DNA of 44,134 bases. It comes from Halomonas sp. Lineage in GTDB: Bacteria; Pseudomonadota; Gammaproteobacteria; Pseudomonadales; Halomonadaceae. This document shows positions 1 through 8,573 of the stretch, in pieces. Location: assembly GCF_020832045.1 (NCBI RefSeq), contig NZ_JAFIFK010000046.1, positions 1 through 44,134 on the forward strand, given 5' to 3'. The notes beneath the pieces were generated by a model. It was not told where the DNA came from. It saw nothing but the letters and a program-made list of their open reading frames with translations, and made no database searches. The position numbers and the translations under genes are program-made. Numbering within the stretch: position 1 is the first letter of the stretch; each line of letters starts with the position of its first letter.

Positions 1-779
1 GGGGCGCCATCACGCATTTCACGTATCAGGTGCCAGGTCTCGTTGAATTCGTTCTGTTCGCCGTTCTCGTCGAGGATGCCATGGAAGATGACGGTGGCCT
101 CGGCCTGTTTGCCGATTTCGCGCACATCGCCGAGTTCGGCAAACAGTCGCACGATATCGGTACGGTTGTTGGCCGGGTGCCTACTGCGCTCTTCTCGCAA
201 CAGGTTGTAGAGCTCCGGAGTGACGTACTCCTGGATGCCACTGAAATCGTTATTGTCCCAGGCGCGTTGCAGGGTCATGAAGTGTTCCTTGGCGCCGGCC
301 AGGAAGCGCTCGCGGTCGAACCATTCAGGCAGGCTGTTGAAGGCGCTGCCCACGGTGGCACCGGGCGCCGGCTGGAATGCCTGAGGCGCTGCGTGCGGCT
401 GACGCTCGGCCGGTTGGGGGCCACCGGCTACGGCGGTGCGGCGGCGCGCCAGCAACCGGAACAGCAGAAAGCCCAGACCGGCAATGAGCAGAATATCCAT
501 CAAGCGCAACTCATCGAAGGCACCGCCGAAGAACAGCGCTGCCAGCAAGCCGCCTGCCAGCATTCCACCGAGCATGCCGGGCATGCGCGAGCCTGCAGCC
601 TGGTTGGGCTGTGCCTGACGTGCCGGGGCAGCCTGGTTGGGAGCGGCAGCCGGACGGTCGGCCGAGCGTGAGAAATTGCCTACATTGCCGCCGCCGCCCA
701 TGCGGCGAGCTTCGGCATGCTCAATCGCCAGGCCGAAGCCCATCATGGCGACCATCATCATGACAAGGAAATGACGCAT
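1..779 (-). CDS. Tim44-like domain membrane protein, C-terminus cut by window edge
   Basis: Reading leftward from an ATG at 779, the protein opens with a short hydrophobic segment resembling a signal or anchor (residues about 3-16). A Gly/Ala/Pro-rich linker, a second hydrophobic stretch (about residues 75-105) and an RRR stop-transfer follow. The rest is a soluble region with the look of a Tim44-like domain: hydrophobic and acidic, with a REMRDG end at the window edge. An AGAGGA Shine-Dalgarno lies about 8 nt before the ATG. Bacterial members are inner-membrane proteins of unknown function. About 259 codons are visible and the end is missing. Confidence 0.75.
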   Translation of the reverse strand, partial: MRHFLVMMMVAMMGFGLAIEHAEARRMGGGGNVGNFSRSADRPAAAPNQAAPARQAQPNQAAGSRMPGMLGGMLAGGLLAALFFGGAFDELRLMDILLIAGLGFLLFRLLARRRTAVAGGPQPAERQPHAAPQAFQPAPGATVGSAFNSLPEWFDRERFLAGAKEHFMTLQRAWDNNDFSGIQEYVTPELYNLLREERSRHPANNRTDIVRLFAELGDVREIGKQAEATVIFHGILDENGEQNEFNETWHLIREMRDGA

Positions 780-876
780 TGCGTGGTTCCTCTGTAATTC
801 GGGGAGGGTAAGAGAAATTTGGAACCCCCATTCTACCGGCTTATGCTGTCGGAAGTGATGATAAAAGGGGAAGAAC

Positions 877-1452
877 ATGCGCTTGACGAGACAAGACAGC
901 CTGCTGTTGATCGTCGACCTCCAGGCTGGCCTGTTGCCGGTCATCGACGCGGGTGATCAGGCTGTTACCGAGGCGGCCTGGCTGGGTGGTGTGGCCTGTG
1001 AACTGAACATACCGGTCTGGCTGACCGAGCAATACCCTGAAGGCCTGGGAGGCAGCGAACCGCGGTTGCTGGAGGCGCTGCCAAACCACCAGCTCTGGCA
1101 AAAGGTGCATTTCAATGCTCACGCCGAGGCTGACTTTGCCGGTGCGCTGGAGAAGAGCGGCAAGCGCCAGATTGTCCTGTGCGGCAGCGAGGCGCATATC
1201 TGTGTTATGCAGACGGGTCTCGGTCTGCTGCAAGCGGGCTACGAGGTGTACTGGCTAAGCGAGGCAGCGGTCAGCCGGCGCGCGGAGGAGGCGAGACTCG
1301 CCCGGGAGCGGATGACAACGGCGGGCGCCATAGCGGTGAGCGCCGACATGGTGGCCTACGAGTGGCTCGATCGCTGCGACGACAAGAGCTTTCGCCAGAT
1401 CCACAAGCGCTTCCTCAAGCCACGTTCGGCGCGACCGCTGCGTTTCTTCTAA
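877..1452 (+). CDS. Isochorismatase-family cysteine hydrolase
   Basis: A 191-residue protein of the isochorismatase-like (cysteine hydrolase) fold. The catalytic triad is visible: Asp14 in VDLQ, Lys76 in WQKVHF and Cys109 in the GSEAHICVMQT block, which also carries the usual cis-peptide region. Family members cleave amide or vinyl-ether bonds (nicotinamidase, YcaC-type and isochorismatase proteins). The substrate cannot be read from the sequence. Length is typical of single-domain cytosolic members. An AGGGGA Shine-Dalgarno at 866-871 supports the ATG. The gene stands alone and converges on yaaA across a 28-bp gap. Confidence 0.85.
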   Translation: MRLTRQDSLLLIVDLQAGLLPVIDAGDQAVTEAAWLGGVACELNIPVWLTEQYPEGLGGSEPRLLEALPNHQLWQKVHFNAHAEADFAGALEKSGKRQIVLCGSEAHICVMQTGLGLLQAGYEVYWLSEAAVSRRAEEARLARERMTTAGAIAVSADMVAYEWLDRCDDKSFRQIHKRFLKPRSARPLRFF

Positions 1453-1480
1453 GGCTGCGAGTAGGACCTCATGTATGCAC

Positions 1481-2260
1481 TCAGTGCTGCGCTTCGCGGC
1501 GAGTGAACACTAGTGTGTCGCCCTCTGACATGCTCGAATTGAAGGCGTAGCCTGCCTCATCGAACCCCTTGAGGCTCTCGGGGTCGTTCAGTCGCTGGCG
1601 GATCATCCAGGCCGCCATGAGGCCGCGCGCCTTCTTGGCGTAGAAGCTGATGATCTTGTACTTGCCGTTCTTTTCATCCTTGAATACCGGTGTTATCACC
1701 CTGGCATCGAGCCGCTTGGCATCGACGGCCTTGAAGTACTCGTTGGAGGCCAGGTTCACCAGAACCTTTGAGCCGCTCTCGTCAATGGCGCGGTCGAGCG
1801 CTTCGGTCAGTGTGCCCTGCCAGAAAGCATAGAGGTCCTTGCCGGCGGGATTGGGCAGGCGCGTTCCCATTTCAAGGCGGTAAGGCTGGATCAGATCGAG
1901 GGGACGCAGCAGGCCATAGAGCCCCGAGAGAATGCGCAGATGCTGCTGGGCGAAGGTGTTGTCGTCCTCGCTGAAGCGATGAGCTTCCAGGCCGACATAG
2001 ACGTCTCCCTGAAAGGCCTGGGCGGCCGGCTTGGCGTTATCCGGGGTGAAGGGCGGCCGCCACTCGGCAAAGCGAGCTGCATTGAGACCTGCCAATTTGT
2101 CGCTGATTCCCATCAACTCACTGAGCTGCTGCGGCGAGTAGTCGCGCAGGATGCCTATCAGCCGTAGGCTATGATCGATAAAGTCCGGCTGCGAGTGAAG
2201 GGACGTAGTGGCCGGGGTCTCGAAGTCCAGCGTTTTGGCCGGCGAGATCACGCTCAGCAT
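1481..2260 (-). CDS. yaaA: Peroxide stress protein YaaA
   Basis: A 259-residue protein of the UPF0246/DUF328 family, beginning with the family signature SPAKTLDF. It also has the conserved [10 protein letters not shown] and [13 protein letters not shown] blocks. E. coli YaaA limits intracellular free iron and protects DNA and proteins during hydrogen peroxide stress; the fold binds DNA. I chose the internal ATG at 2260 rather than one 15 codons upstream. The homology starts there and CAGGAG sits about 8 nt before it. The C-terminal block [15 protein letters not shown] is intact, so the gene looks complete. Confidence 0.95.
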   Translation of the reverse strand: MLSVISPAKTLDFETPATTSLHSQPDFIDHSLRLIGILRDYSPQQLSELMGISDKLAGLNAARFAEWRPPFTPDNAKPAAQAFQGDVYVGLEAHRFSEDDNTFAQQHLRILSGLYGLLRPLDLIQPYRLEMGTRLPNPAGKDLYAFWQGTLTEALDRAIDESGSKVLVNLASNEYFKAVDAKRLDARVITPVFKDEKNGKYKIISFYAKKARGLMAAWMIRQRLNDPESLKGFDEAGYAFNSSMSEGDTLVFTRREAQH

Positions 2261-2377
2261 GGAGCACTCCTGTACCTGAATAAGGCGAATAGGGATTGAG
2301 TGCAATTATATCAGCAGTGACTGGAAGACGGGGCTATCGCCGCGATAGCCCGTCGCCATGCTCGTAATCGGCGTCAC

Positions 2378-3409
2378 TCAAGGGCAGGGGTTGGGGATGC
2401 GCCGATGCACCTCTTCGATGGCATCGAGCGTACTTTGCTCCAGCTTGAGCGACTCACTGTTCAGGTTGTCCTCGAGCTGCTCCATCGTGGTGGCGCCAAT
2501 GATGTTGCTGGTCAGGAAGCTGCGTGAATTGACGAAGGCCAACGCCATCTGCGCCGGGTCCAGGTCGTGCTCGCGTGCGATATCTACGTAGGCCTGGGTA
2601 GCTTCTTCTGCCAGGGGTGAGGTGTAGCGCTTGAAACGTTCGAAGAGCGTCAGGCGAGCGTCTGGCGGACGTGCCCCCTGGAGGTATTTACCTGAAAGCA
2701 CACCGAAGCCCAACGGGGAATAAGCCAGCAATCCGACATTTTCGCGATGAGCGATCTCGGCCAGGCCGACTTCGAAGGTCCGGTTGAGCAAGTTGTAGGG
2801 GTTCTGGACCGAGACGATCCGCGGCAGGTCGAGTCGTTCTGCGAGCTGCAGTGACTTCATCACACCCCATGGGGTTTCGTTGGAAAGACCGATAGCGCGA
2901 ACCTTGCCGGCATCGACCAGCTCCTTGAGCACGCCAAGTGTCTCTTCCAGCGAGCAAGTCGCTTCCTCTTCGTCATGCTCATAGCCCAGTTTGCCGAAAT
3001 AATTGGTCGAACGTTCGGGCCAGTGAAGCTGGTAAAGATCGACGTAATCGGTCTTCAAGCGCTTGAGGCTTGCATCGAGTGCCTGGCGAATTTGCTCACG
3101 CGTCAGACGGGTGCCGCCACGAATGTGTTCGAGCCCGGGGCCGGTGACCTTGGTGGCGATGATCACGTCGTCGCGACTGTCGCGCCGCTTGAGCCAGCTG
3201 CCGATATAGGATTCGGTAAGCCCCTGCGTCTCGCCGCGGGGCGGCACCGGGTACATCTCGGCAGTATCGATGAAGTTGATGCCGAAGGCTACGGCACGGT
3301 CGAGCTGCTCATGGGCTTCGACTTCACTGTTCTGCTCACCAAAGGTCATGGTGCCGAGGCACAGGCGGCTGACCTCGATGCCCGTGTCACCAAGCGGTCG
3401 CGTCTGCAT
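2378..3409 (-). CDS. tas: Tas-type NADP-dependent aldo-keto reductase
   Basis: A 343-residue aldo-keto reductase of the Tas group. The catalytic tetrad is complete: Asp48 and Tyr53 (FIDTAEMY), Lys87 (ATKVTG) and His129 (YQLHWPE). The insert between strands resembles E. coli Tas (MYPVPPRGETQG, LHWPERSTNYFGKLGY). The enzyme should reduce aldehydes or ketones with NADPH in the cytosol; the natural substrate is not known. Two adjacent ATGs follow CAGGAG. The second, at 3409, has the better 5-nt spacing and gives the usual MQTRPLG start. The gene appears monocistronic. Confidence 0.9.
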   Translation of the reverse strand: MQTRPLGDTGIEVSRLCLGTMTFGEQNSEVEAHEQLDRAVAFGINFIDTAEMYPVPPRGETQGLTESYIGSWLKRRDSRDDVIIATKVTGPGLEHIRGGTRLTREQIRQALDASLKRLKTDYVDLYQLHWPERSTNYFGKLGYEHDEEEATCSLEETLGVLKELVDAGKVRAIGLSNETPWGVMKSLQLAERLDLPRIVSVQNPYNLLNRTFEVGLAEIAHRENVGLLAYSPLGFGVLSGKYLQGARPPDARLTLFERFKRYTSPLAEEATQAYVDIAREHDLDPAQMALAFVNSRSFLTSNIIGATTMEQLEDNLNSESLKLEQSTLDAIEEVHRRIPNPCP

Positions 3410-3651
3410 CATCGCTCCTGTAAGGATAGGTTCGGTCACGTTCTGGTTGCGTATTCAAAGCCATGCTAGCCGAGGCCTACCAAGGCAGCAAATCGAGGGG
3501 GTTGAGTCGGCGCCGGGGCGGGCGTATGCTGGCGACCCTCAAGCGGGCCCGGCGTTGTTTTGCGGCGAGCTCAAGACAGGCCATGACGAGACCACAGGGT
3601 GGGGTCACGTCATGTTACCGGCTTCAAGACGAAAGCAAGGTTGTTTGCACA

Positions 3652-4173
3652 ATGACGCAGGCATCATCACTGTTCACGCGACTCGAATACCGTCTAGCAG
3701 AACAGTTGTTCCATACGCGTTGGCTACCTCGTTCTCCGCGGACCCAGCGTCTGACCATGCATCTCTTCGAGCGCTGTGCCGACGCCGGTCACCCTGGCGC
3801 TCTGTCGCTCTATGGGCACATGTTGTTCCAGCGTGGGGTAAGCCCCCAGGACAAGGCACGCGGTGCGCGCTACGTTCTCGAGGCTGCTCAGGCCGGTAAC
3901 CTCAAGGCTCAATACCAAGCCGGCAGGATTCTAGAATATGGCTGTGCCCAGTATCCGCGTCGCGAGGAGCGAGCCGTCACCTGGTATGCCCGAGCCGGCG
4001 AGGCAGGTCATCCGCTGGCCGCCAATCGCTTGGCCAGAGCGTACCGTTTGGGTGAGTTGGGGTTACCGGTCGATCGCATCCAGGCCGAGCGCTGGCAGAC
4101 CCTTGCCGACCGTCATGCGGGCCTGGAAGAAAGCGTGGCGCTGGACAATGACGATGTTCAGGCTCGACACTAA
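3652..4173 (+). CDS. Sel1-repeat (TPR-like) protein
   Basis: A 173-residue protein made largely of Sel1-like repeats. Recognisable units include AGHPGALSLYGHML, AGNLKAQYQAGRILEYG and AGEAGHPLAANRLARAYRLGE, each about 36 residues with the A-x-x-G spacing of the family. Such solenoids mediate protein-protein contacts; no partner is evident. There is no signal peptide, so it is probably cytosolic. The frame is open further upstream, but composition becomes Arg-rich there and repeat homology begins after 3652. The Shine-Dalgarno is weak (AAGG about 11 nt upstream), so the start is uncertain. The downstream exonuclease gene begins 48 bp later. Confidence 0.7.
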   Translation: MTQASSLFTRLEYRLAEQLFHTRWLPRSPRTQRLTMHLFERCADAGHPGALSLYGHMLFQRGVSPQDKARGARYVLEAAQAGNLKAQYQAGRILEYGCAQYPRREERAVTWYARAGEAGHPLAANRLARAYRLGELGLPVDRIQAERWQTLADRHAGLEESVALDNDDVQARH

Positions 4174-4221
4174 CCCCTTCTGCCAAGCCAAGCAGCCCTG
4201 CTTTCGAGGATATGCCCATTC

Positions 4222-4722
4222 GTGACGCTGCCGACACTGCTGGATATCGAGGCGTCCGGATTCGGGCGCGGTAGCTACCCCATCGAAATCGGCCTGGCAC
4301 GGGCCGACGGCAGCAGCTGCGCCTTTCTCGTCCTACCCCTGAATGAGTGGACCCACTGGGATCCCAAAGCCGAGCTGCTGCACGGTATCTCCCGGGCGCG
4401 CCTGTTGCGCGAGGGCTTGCCGATAGACCAGGTGGCGCGCTGGCTCAACGATGAGCTTGGCGAGATAGGCCTGGCCTACAGCGACAGCTGGGGCTACGAC
4501 AATACCTGGCTGTCGCTGCTGTTCCATCATGCCGGCATGCTACCCGCTTTCCGCCTGGAGGCGCTGCGCATACTCCTCAGCGAGCGCCAACTCGCCCTGT
4601 GGCATACGACCCGTGAGGCGCTGGTGAAGGAGTTGGGGATCAGCCGGCACCGTGCCGGCGACGACGCTCGCCTTTTGCAGCTGACCTACCTGCGTACGCT
4701 CGAGCAGGCTGCCGGGGGCTAG
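4222..4722 (+). CDS. DEDDh 3'-5' exonuclease, single domain (DnaQ-like fold)
   Basis: A 166-residue stand-alone exonuclease domain. The acidic motif Asp8-x-Glu10 (LLDIEASGFG) is ExoI. Asp93 in GYDNTWL is ExoII. His143 and Asp148 in HRAGDDARLL form the DEDDh ExoIII motif. Such enzymes use two metal ions to remove nucleotides from 3' ends of DNA or RNA; the substrate is unknown here. The start is a GTG at 4222 with GAGGA about 11 nt upstream; a nearby ATG at 4212 is out of frame. It probably shares a transcript with the Sel1 gene. Confidence 0.8.
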   Translation: MTLPTLLDIEASGFGRGSYPIEIGLARADGSSCAFLVLPLNEWTHWDPKAELLHGISRARLLREGLPIDQVARWLNDELGEIGLAYSDSWGYDNTWLSLLFHHAGMLPAFRLEALRILLSERQLALWHTTREALVKELGISRHRAGDDARLLQLTYLRTLEQAAGG

Positions 4723-4767
4723 GCTCGAGCATTATGTTTTTCCCTTGGTTAGCTGGAGTGAGTGGTC

Positions 4768-5319
4768 TCAGCTCCTGGTAAGCCTGGCTTCCAGTGCGTC
4801 CAACAGTGCTGTGGGTGATTCGGCATCCACCAGACAGTCGCGCGTGCGTGAGTTGAGGAAACCGTGCTCTACCGTACTGTCGAGGAAGCTCAACAGCGGC
4901 GAGTAGAAACCGGCGGTGTCGAGCAGGCCGATGGGCTTGTCGTGGAGCCCCAGATACTGCCAGGTCCAGGCTTCGAACAGCTCTTCCAGGGTGCCGATGC
5001 CGCCGGGCAAAGCGATGAAGGCATCGGCATGGGCGGCCATGCTGGCCTTGCGTTCGTGCATGTTGTTGACGCGTATCAGCGTTGGCAGCCCTTCGTGGGC
5101 TTGTTCGCGTTCTACAAGGTGGTCGGGCATCACCCCGATCACTTCGCCCCCTTTTTCCAGTACAGCGTCGGCGAGGGCTCCCATCAGGCCGATACGGGCA
5201 CCCCCATAGACGAGCCCGTGGCCGCGTAGGGCCAGCTCGTGTCCGAGCGCTCGGGTGGCTTCAAGAAAGGCTGGGCCCCGCCCATCGCGGGAGCCCAGGT
5301 AGACACAGAATCTCGACAT
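4768..5319 (-). CDS. LOG-family nucleotide phosphoribohydrolase
   Basis: A 183-residue LOG (Lonely Guy) / lysine-decarboxylase-like protein. The Rossmann opening FCVYLGSRDG, the YGGARIGLMG loop, MHERK (87-91) and the signature PGGIGTLEELFE (about 105-116) are intact. Characterised relatives release free base from nucleoside 5'-monophosphates (cytokinin activation in plants, AMP or related nucleotides in bacteria). The older label of lysine decarboxylase is wrong for the family. GAGGAG about 7 nt before the ATG fixes the start. It converges with the exonuclease gene; 45 bp without a clear terminator lie between. Confidence 0.9.
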   Translation of the reverse strand: MSRFCVYLGSRDGRGPAFLEATRALGHELALRGHGLVYGGARIGLMGALADAVLEKGGEVIGVMPDHLVEREQAHEGLPTLIRVNNMHERKASMAAHADAFIALPGGIGTLEELFEAWTWQYLGLHDKPIGLLDTAGFYSPLLSFLDSTVEHGFLNSRTRDCLVDAESPTALLDALEARLTRS

Positions 5320-5396
5320 GCGCTTCTCCTCGAAAAGCCACTATCCTAGCAGCTGACGGCCACTGGCGAGAGTCCGGGCAACGGCATGAGAGAACG

Positions 5397-5918
5397 TCAG
5401 GGCAGACAGGCGGCCACGTTGAACTCGGCGTCGAGCCACTGGCCGACCACGTTGTGACCGCACAGGTGATGGGCATACTGGGTGTGCAGGCAGCGCACCT
5501 GGTCCCAGTTGGTAATCCCGCCGATACCGCGCTCGCGCATAACGCCTTCGTAACCGAGCCGTTCGACTTCGGCGCGCTGGGCGTCACTCATGTGGTGCCA
5601 GCGCGCTGCCACGTAATCGCGATGACTGGCGTGGTAAGCCGCAAGGAAATCGGGGTCGTCTCGTAGCCTGGCTTCGAGTTGCTTGATCACGCCGCTGGCT
5701 TCGATCCGCGAGATTTCGACCTTGAGGCGATCGCAGCTGAGCCAGTAGAGGGTGGGGAAGGGCTTGCCATCGACGATGGGCGCCATGCGCAGCACCAGAG
5801 GAGTGTTCTCTCCATCCACGGCCGCCACCGCTTCGATGCCCCGCGGTGCACGCCCCAATTGCTCGGCAATGATGGCGAGCTGGCGTATATCAGGCATCTG
5901 GTCGGTCTGTATCACCAT
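5397..5918 (-). CDS. DUF501 family protein
   Basis: A 173-residue protein with the DUF501 layout. The N-terminal part (IIAEQLGRAPRGIEAVAAV, PTLYWLSCDRL) is followed by the family's signature region GGITNWDQVRCLHTQYAHHLCGHN. The last block is rich in Cys and His, but no metal site is proven. Function of the family is unknown. The likely ATG at 5918 overlaps the preceding gene by 29 bp, implying translational coupling. A later ATG at 5897 would still overlap it by 8 bp. The gene is probably the last of a leftward cluster starting near 8.5 kb. Confidence 0.75.
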   Translation of the reverse strand: MVIQTDQMPDIRQLAIIAEQLGRAPRGIEAVAAVDGENTPLVLRMAPIVDGKPFPTLYWLSCDRLKVEISRIEASGVIKQLEARLRDDPDFLAAYHASHRDYVAARWHHMSDAQRAEVERLGYEGVMRERGIGGITNWDQVRCLHTQYAHHLCGHNVVGQWLDAEFNVAACLP

Positions 5919-6219
5919 CGTAGCGATCCCGTACGAACTTGTTGGAGCGGCCCACGGCGCGAAAGAAGGTCCGGTTGAGCTGCTCGGGCGAGGGCACGTA
6001 GCCACGCCACTGGCGTTCGCAGTACTCATTGGCCCGTGCCATCAGCACGTCATAGAGGCGATTGAACGGCGCATCATAATCGTAGGGGTCCTCGCCGAAC
6101 AAGCGGATATGCGGGTAGTCGGCGAACCGCTCCATGAAGTAGCGCTCCAGGTCCGCTTCCACTTCGCGGTGCTGGGCCACGTTGTCGGGATCGAGCCAGA
6201 GGTTGTAGCGGATGGCCAT
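5890..6219 (-). CDS. Unrecognised small protein upstream of DUF501
   Basis: A 109-residue protein that I do not recognise. It begins MAIRYNLWLDPDN and is rich in aromatic and charged residues (RLFGEDPYDYDAPFNRLYDV, ANEYCERQWRGYVP). It has no signal peptide, membrane segment or known catalytic motif. CAGGAG about 7 nt before the ATG at 6219 supports translation from there rather than from an ATG 12 codons earlier. Its end overlaps the start of the DUF501 gene by 29 bp, so the two are probably made together. Codon use resembles the neighbours. Confidence 0.65.
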   Translation of the reverse strand: MAIRYNLWLDPDNVAQHREVEADLERYFMERFADYPHIRLFGEDPYDYDAPFNRLYDVLMARANEYCERQWRGYVPSPEQLNRTFFRAVGRSNKFVRDRYDGDTDRPDA

Positions 6220-6308
6220 GATGGACTCCTGGCGGCGGTGAACGGCCCGCCTCAAAGGCGGGTCATGGGCGTTTGACCACAGACGACCGAGATCTGCTCA
6301 TGGTGGGC

Positions 6309-6779
6309 TCAACCACGTGCCAAGGGCACTGGAGTTGCGCCACACAGGCGGATCAGGTCGGCAGGGGCCAAGGCGATTTCCAGGCCGCGACGCCCGCCGC
6401 TGACATGCATGCAAGCGAGCGTCTCGGCGCTGGCGTCGAGAAACGTCGGTAGGCGCTTCTTCTGGCCCAGCGGACTGATGCCGCCCAGCACATAGCCAGT
6501 CGCACGCTCGGCGGCAGCGGCTTCGGCCATGTTGGCACGTCGAGCTCCCGCTGCTTTGGCCAGCGCCTTCAAGTCGAGTTGGGCGACGACCGGCACGATG
6601 CCCACTACCAGGCGACCGTCGTCGAGCCGTGCCACTAGCGTCTTGAACACGGTACGTGGATCGAGCTGGAGTGCGTTGGCCGCCTCTTCGCCATAGGCGG
6701 GCGCGCGAGGGTCGTGTTCATAGCTGAACAGCTCGAAGGCGGCGCCGTCGCGCTCCAACACCTTGACCGCCGGTGTCAT
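6309..6779 (-). CDS. ybaK: Cys-tRNA(Pro)/Cys-tRNA(Cys) deacylase YbaK/EbsC
   Basis: A 156-residue YbaK/EbsC-type trans-editing protein. The FKTLVA motif carries the conserved catalytic-pocket lysine. The loop GYVLGGISPLGQKKRLPT and the SGGRRGLEIALAPADL block are characteristic. YbaK hydrolyses cysteine mischarged on tRNA(Pro) by prolyl-tRNA synthetase, working in a complex with the synthetase. Length matches the family (about 155-160). Its ATG overlaps the stop of the upstream thioesterase gene by 4 bp (ATGA), which indicates coupled translation. Confidence 0.93.
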   Translation of the reverse strand: MTPAVKVLERDGAAFELFSYEHDPRAPAYGEEAANALQLDPRTVFKTLVARLDDGRLVVGIVPVVAQLDLKALAKAAGARRANMAEAAAAERATGYVLGGISPLGQKKRLPTFLDASAETLACMHVSGGRRGLEIALAPADLIRLCGATPVPLARG

Positions 6780-7189
6780 GCGTCGGTCGGCTCCTCGTCA
6801 GTCCGCAAGTGGGTCTCGAGTGCGGCGCGCAATTCACCCTCGATGGGTACGGCGCGCTTGGCATCGTGATCGAAGTGAACCATGACGGTATGGCCCAGGT
6901 TGGTCAGTACCCCCTTTTGCCAGGCCTCCTGGGTGACGGTGAAGGAGCTGTTGCCGAGACGCGAAACGTAAGTGCGAATCTCGATATCGTTGCCATAGTG
7001 CAGCTCGGCGCGATAGTCGATCTCCATACGCGCCATGATCAGCTTCCACTTGCGTGGATCCAGGTCGGGGGTGAACAGGCGAAACAAGTCGTTGCGTGCC
7101 AGCTCGAACCAGGCCGGCAGACGGGTGTTGTTGACGTGGCCAAGGGCGTCGGTGTCATAGAAGGCGGGCTCGACGGAACGCACGAACAT
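6776..7189 (-). CDS. 4HBT-family acyl-CoA thioesterase
   Basis: A 137-residue hot-dog fold thioesterase of the 4-hydroxybenzoyl-CoA thioesterase (4HBT/YbgC-like) family. The signature FYDTDALGHVNNTRLPAWFE contains the catalytic Asp in the usual D-x-x-G-H-V-N-N context. Members hydrolyse acyl-CoA or acyl-ACP thioesters; the chain-length preference cannot be read. The ATG at 7189, preceded by AAGGAAA, fits the family's length better than an ATG 20 codons upstream. The stop overlaps the ybaK start by 4 bp. Confidence 0.88.
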   Translation of the reverse strand: MFVRSVEPAFYDTDALGHVNNTRLPAWFELARNDLFRLFTPDLDPRKWKLIMARMEIDYRAELHYGNDIEIRTYVSRLGNSSFTVTQEAWQKGVLTNLGHTVMVHFDHDAKRAVPIEGELRAALETHLRTDEEPTDA

Positions 7190-7257
7190 GAAGGTTTCCT
7201 TTTTGGTCTTGTAGCGTTGCTGACAGGCAGACAGCATTGCCCCGAGCAAACGCTAGG

Positions 7258-8073
7258 TCAAGCGCCTGCGGCCTGTCTTGCACTGTGCCAGGCCTGTAGC
7301 CGCATCCATCCCAGCAGCCATAGAGTGGCCACGGCAAATCCCGCCAACGTGCCCCATAGCAGGCCTAGGGTGGCATAGGTGAGCGACACGCAGAGCGTAT
7401 AGCACAGCAGCGCCCCGAGCCCGGCGGGATAATGCTTGATCACCGTGGCGGCCGGCGCCGCACCGTGAGTGAGGTGCAGGATGACCAGCAGCGGATACAT
7501 GGAGATTGGGAAGGCCGCCAGCATACCGGCCCAGGAAGGCGGCAGTACGTGAGCCAGGCCGGTGACGAGAAAGACGATGGCAGTGGCGAGCGAGGCGCGC
7601 AGCACAAGCGGCTGCCAGCGTGAGCCGCCGCGACGCACCGAGGCACGCGTTTCCGGCAGGCGGCGATAGAGCCAGGTGAAGACGAAGATAGCCAGCAGCG
7701 TGACCAGGGTCCCGCTCACTCGGTCAAATTCGAAGCGCGTCAGCACCAGGCTCGTGAACCACCAGGCGACGAGGCCGCCCGCAGTCCCGTATAGCACGCC
7801 GATCAACCCATCACGGCGTCCGCAGATGAGATAGCCGCCCCCCAGTGCCATAGTGGCGGTAAACCCCGCCAGGCTGAACACGGCGCTTTCGGCGGCAAAG
7901 CCCGGCGAGATCTCCAGCCCGATGAAGAACAGTGCAATCGCCGTACCCAACGGGTAGCCGGCGAGAAGTCCCGCCACGCGGGTGCTGACACGCTCGGCGA
8001 CCATCGAAAGTCCAAGCACGATACCGATCGATACCGCGAGCTTGGCCAGCTGCCAGCTCAAGGGGACGTCCAT
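7258..8073 (-). CDS. Polytopic inner-membrane protein, unknown function
   Basis: A 271-residue very hydrophobic protein with about eight to nine predicted membrane spans, Gly- and Leu-rich. The N-terminal half (about residues 8-125) and C-terminal half (about 155-260) look like two similar bundles. An Arg-rich cytoplasmic loop (RRLPETRASVRRGG) joins them. The recurring G-x-P-x-S/G kinks (LAGYPLGTAIALFF and AAFPISMYPLLVI) suggest an internal duplication, as in small transporters. I cannot name a family. AAGGAAA about 6 nt before the ATG supports the start. It is probably co-transcribed with its neighbours on the minus strand. Confidence 0.75.
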   Translation of the reverse strand: MDVPLSWQLAKLAVSIGIVLGLSMVAERVSTRVAGLLAGYPLGTAIALFFIGLEISPGFAAESAVFSLAGFTATMALGGGYLICGRRDGLIGVLYGTAGGLVAWWFTSLVLTRFEFDRVSGTLVTLLAIFVFTWLYRRLPETRASVRRGGSRWQPLVLRASLATAIVFLVTGLAHVLPPSWAGMLAAFPISMYPLLVILHLTHGAAPAATVIKHYPAGLGALLCYTLCVSLTYATLGLLWGTLAGFAVATLWLLGWMRLQAWHSARQAAGA

Positions 8074-8102
8074 AGGATTTCCTTGTAATGTAAGTGGCGA
8101 GG

Positions 8103-8549
8103 CTAGACCAGCCGCAGACCTTGACGGTCTGCCCAGGCTGCGCCAACCGCATGGGTCAGAGCTTCCTGGAGATGGTCAGGCAGGGCGGCACGGGCCTCGT
8201 CCACGCTGGCGAACTCCCGATTGCGCAGCCAGCAGTAAGCCCAGGCACAGGCCTCATCATCGCTCGTCGGCACAGGGTGCGCCGGCATCTGGATGAGCAG
8301 GAAGGCGGCAGTGCGGGCTGCCCACAGCGGAATGTCGTCGCCTGCGTCGGGCTGGCTCCAGGCCGACAACGTGTCGCCATCGGGCGTGGCGCCGGGCTCG
8401 CCCAGGCGGGCCACGCGAGCCGTTTCGGTCAGGATCAGGGCGAGGCGGTCCGGCTCGCCCTGACCCAGCTGGCGCCATTGGTCGAGCAGGGCAGGCATGC
8501 CGCGGCGTACCTTGGCATAGAAGCCGCTTTCCGGCATGGTTTCGCTCAT
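8103..8549 (-). CDS. Unrecognised cytosolic protein
   Basis: A 148-residue protein with no motif I recognise. It is acidic, Ala- and Trp-rich, and probably helical, with no signal or membrane segment. The chosen ATG at 8549 lies only 24 bp from the ATG of the divergent malY gene, with a weak GGGAAA upstream. In-frame ATGs at 8537 and 8498 are alternatives. Downstream, 29 bp separate it from the membrane-protein gene, so it is likely the first gene of the leftward cluster. Confidence 0.6.
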   Translation of the reverse strand: MSETMPESGFYAKVRRGMPALLDQWRQLGQGEPDRLALILTETARVARLGEPGATPDGDTLSAWSQPDAGDDIPLWAARTAAFLLIQMPAHPVPTSDDEACAWAYCWLRNREFASVDEARAALPDHLQEALTHAVGAAWADRQGLRLV

Positions 8550-8573
8550 AACGCTGTTTCCCGAGGAGAGATC

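Noticed and set aside
30..671. A 213-codon plus-strand frame at the window start
   Set aside because: It is antisense to the Tim44-like gene, whose signal, membrane segment and Shine-Dalgarno are convincing.
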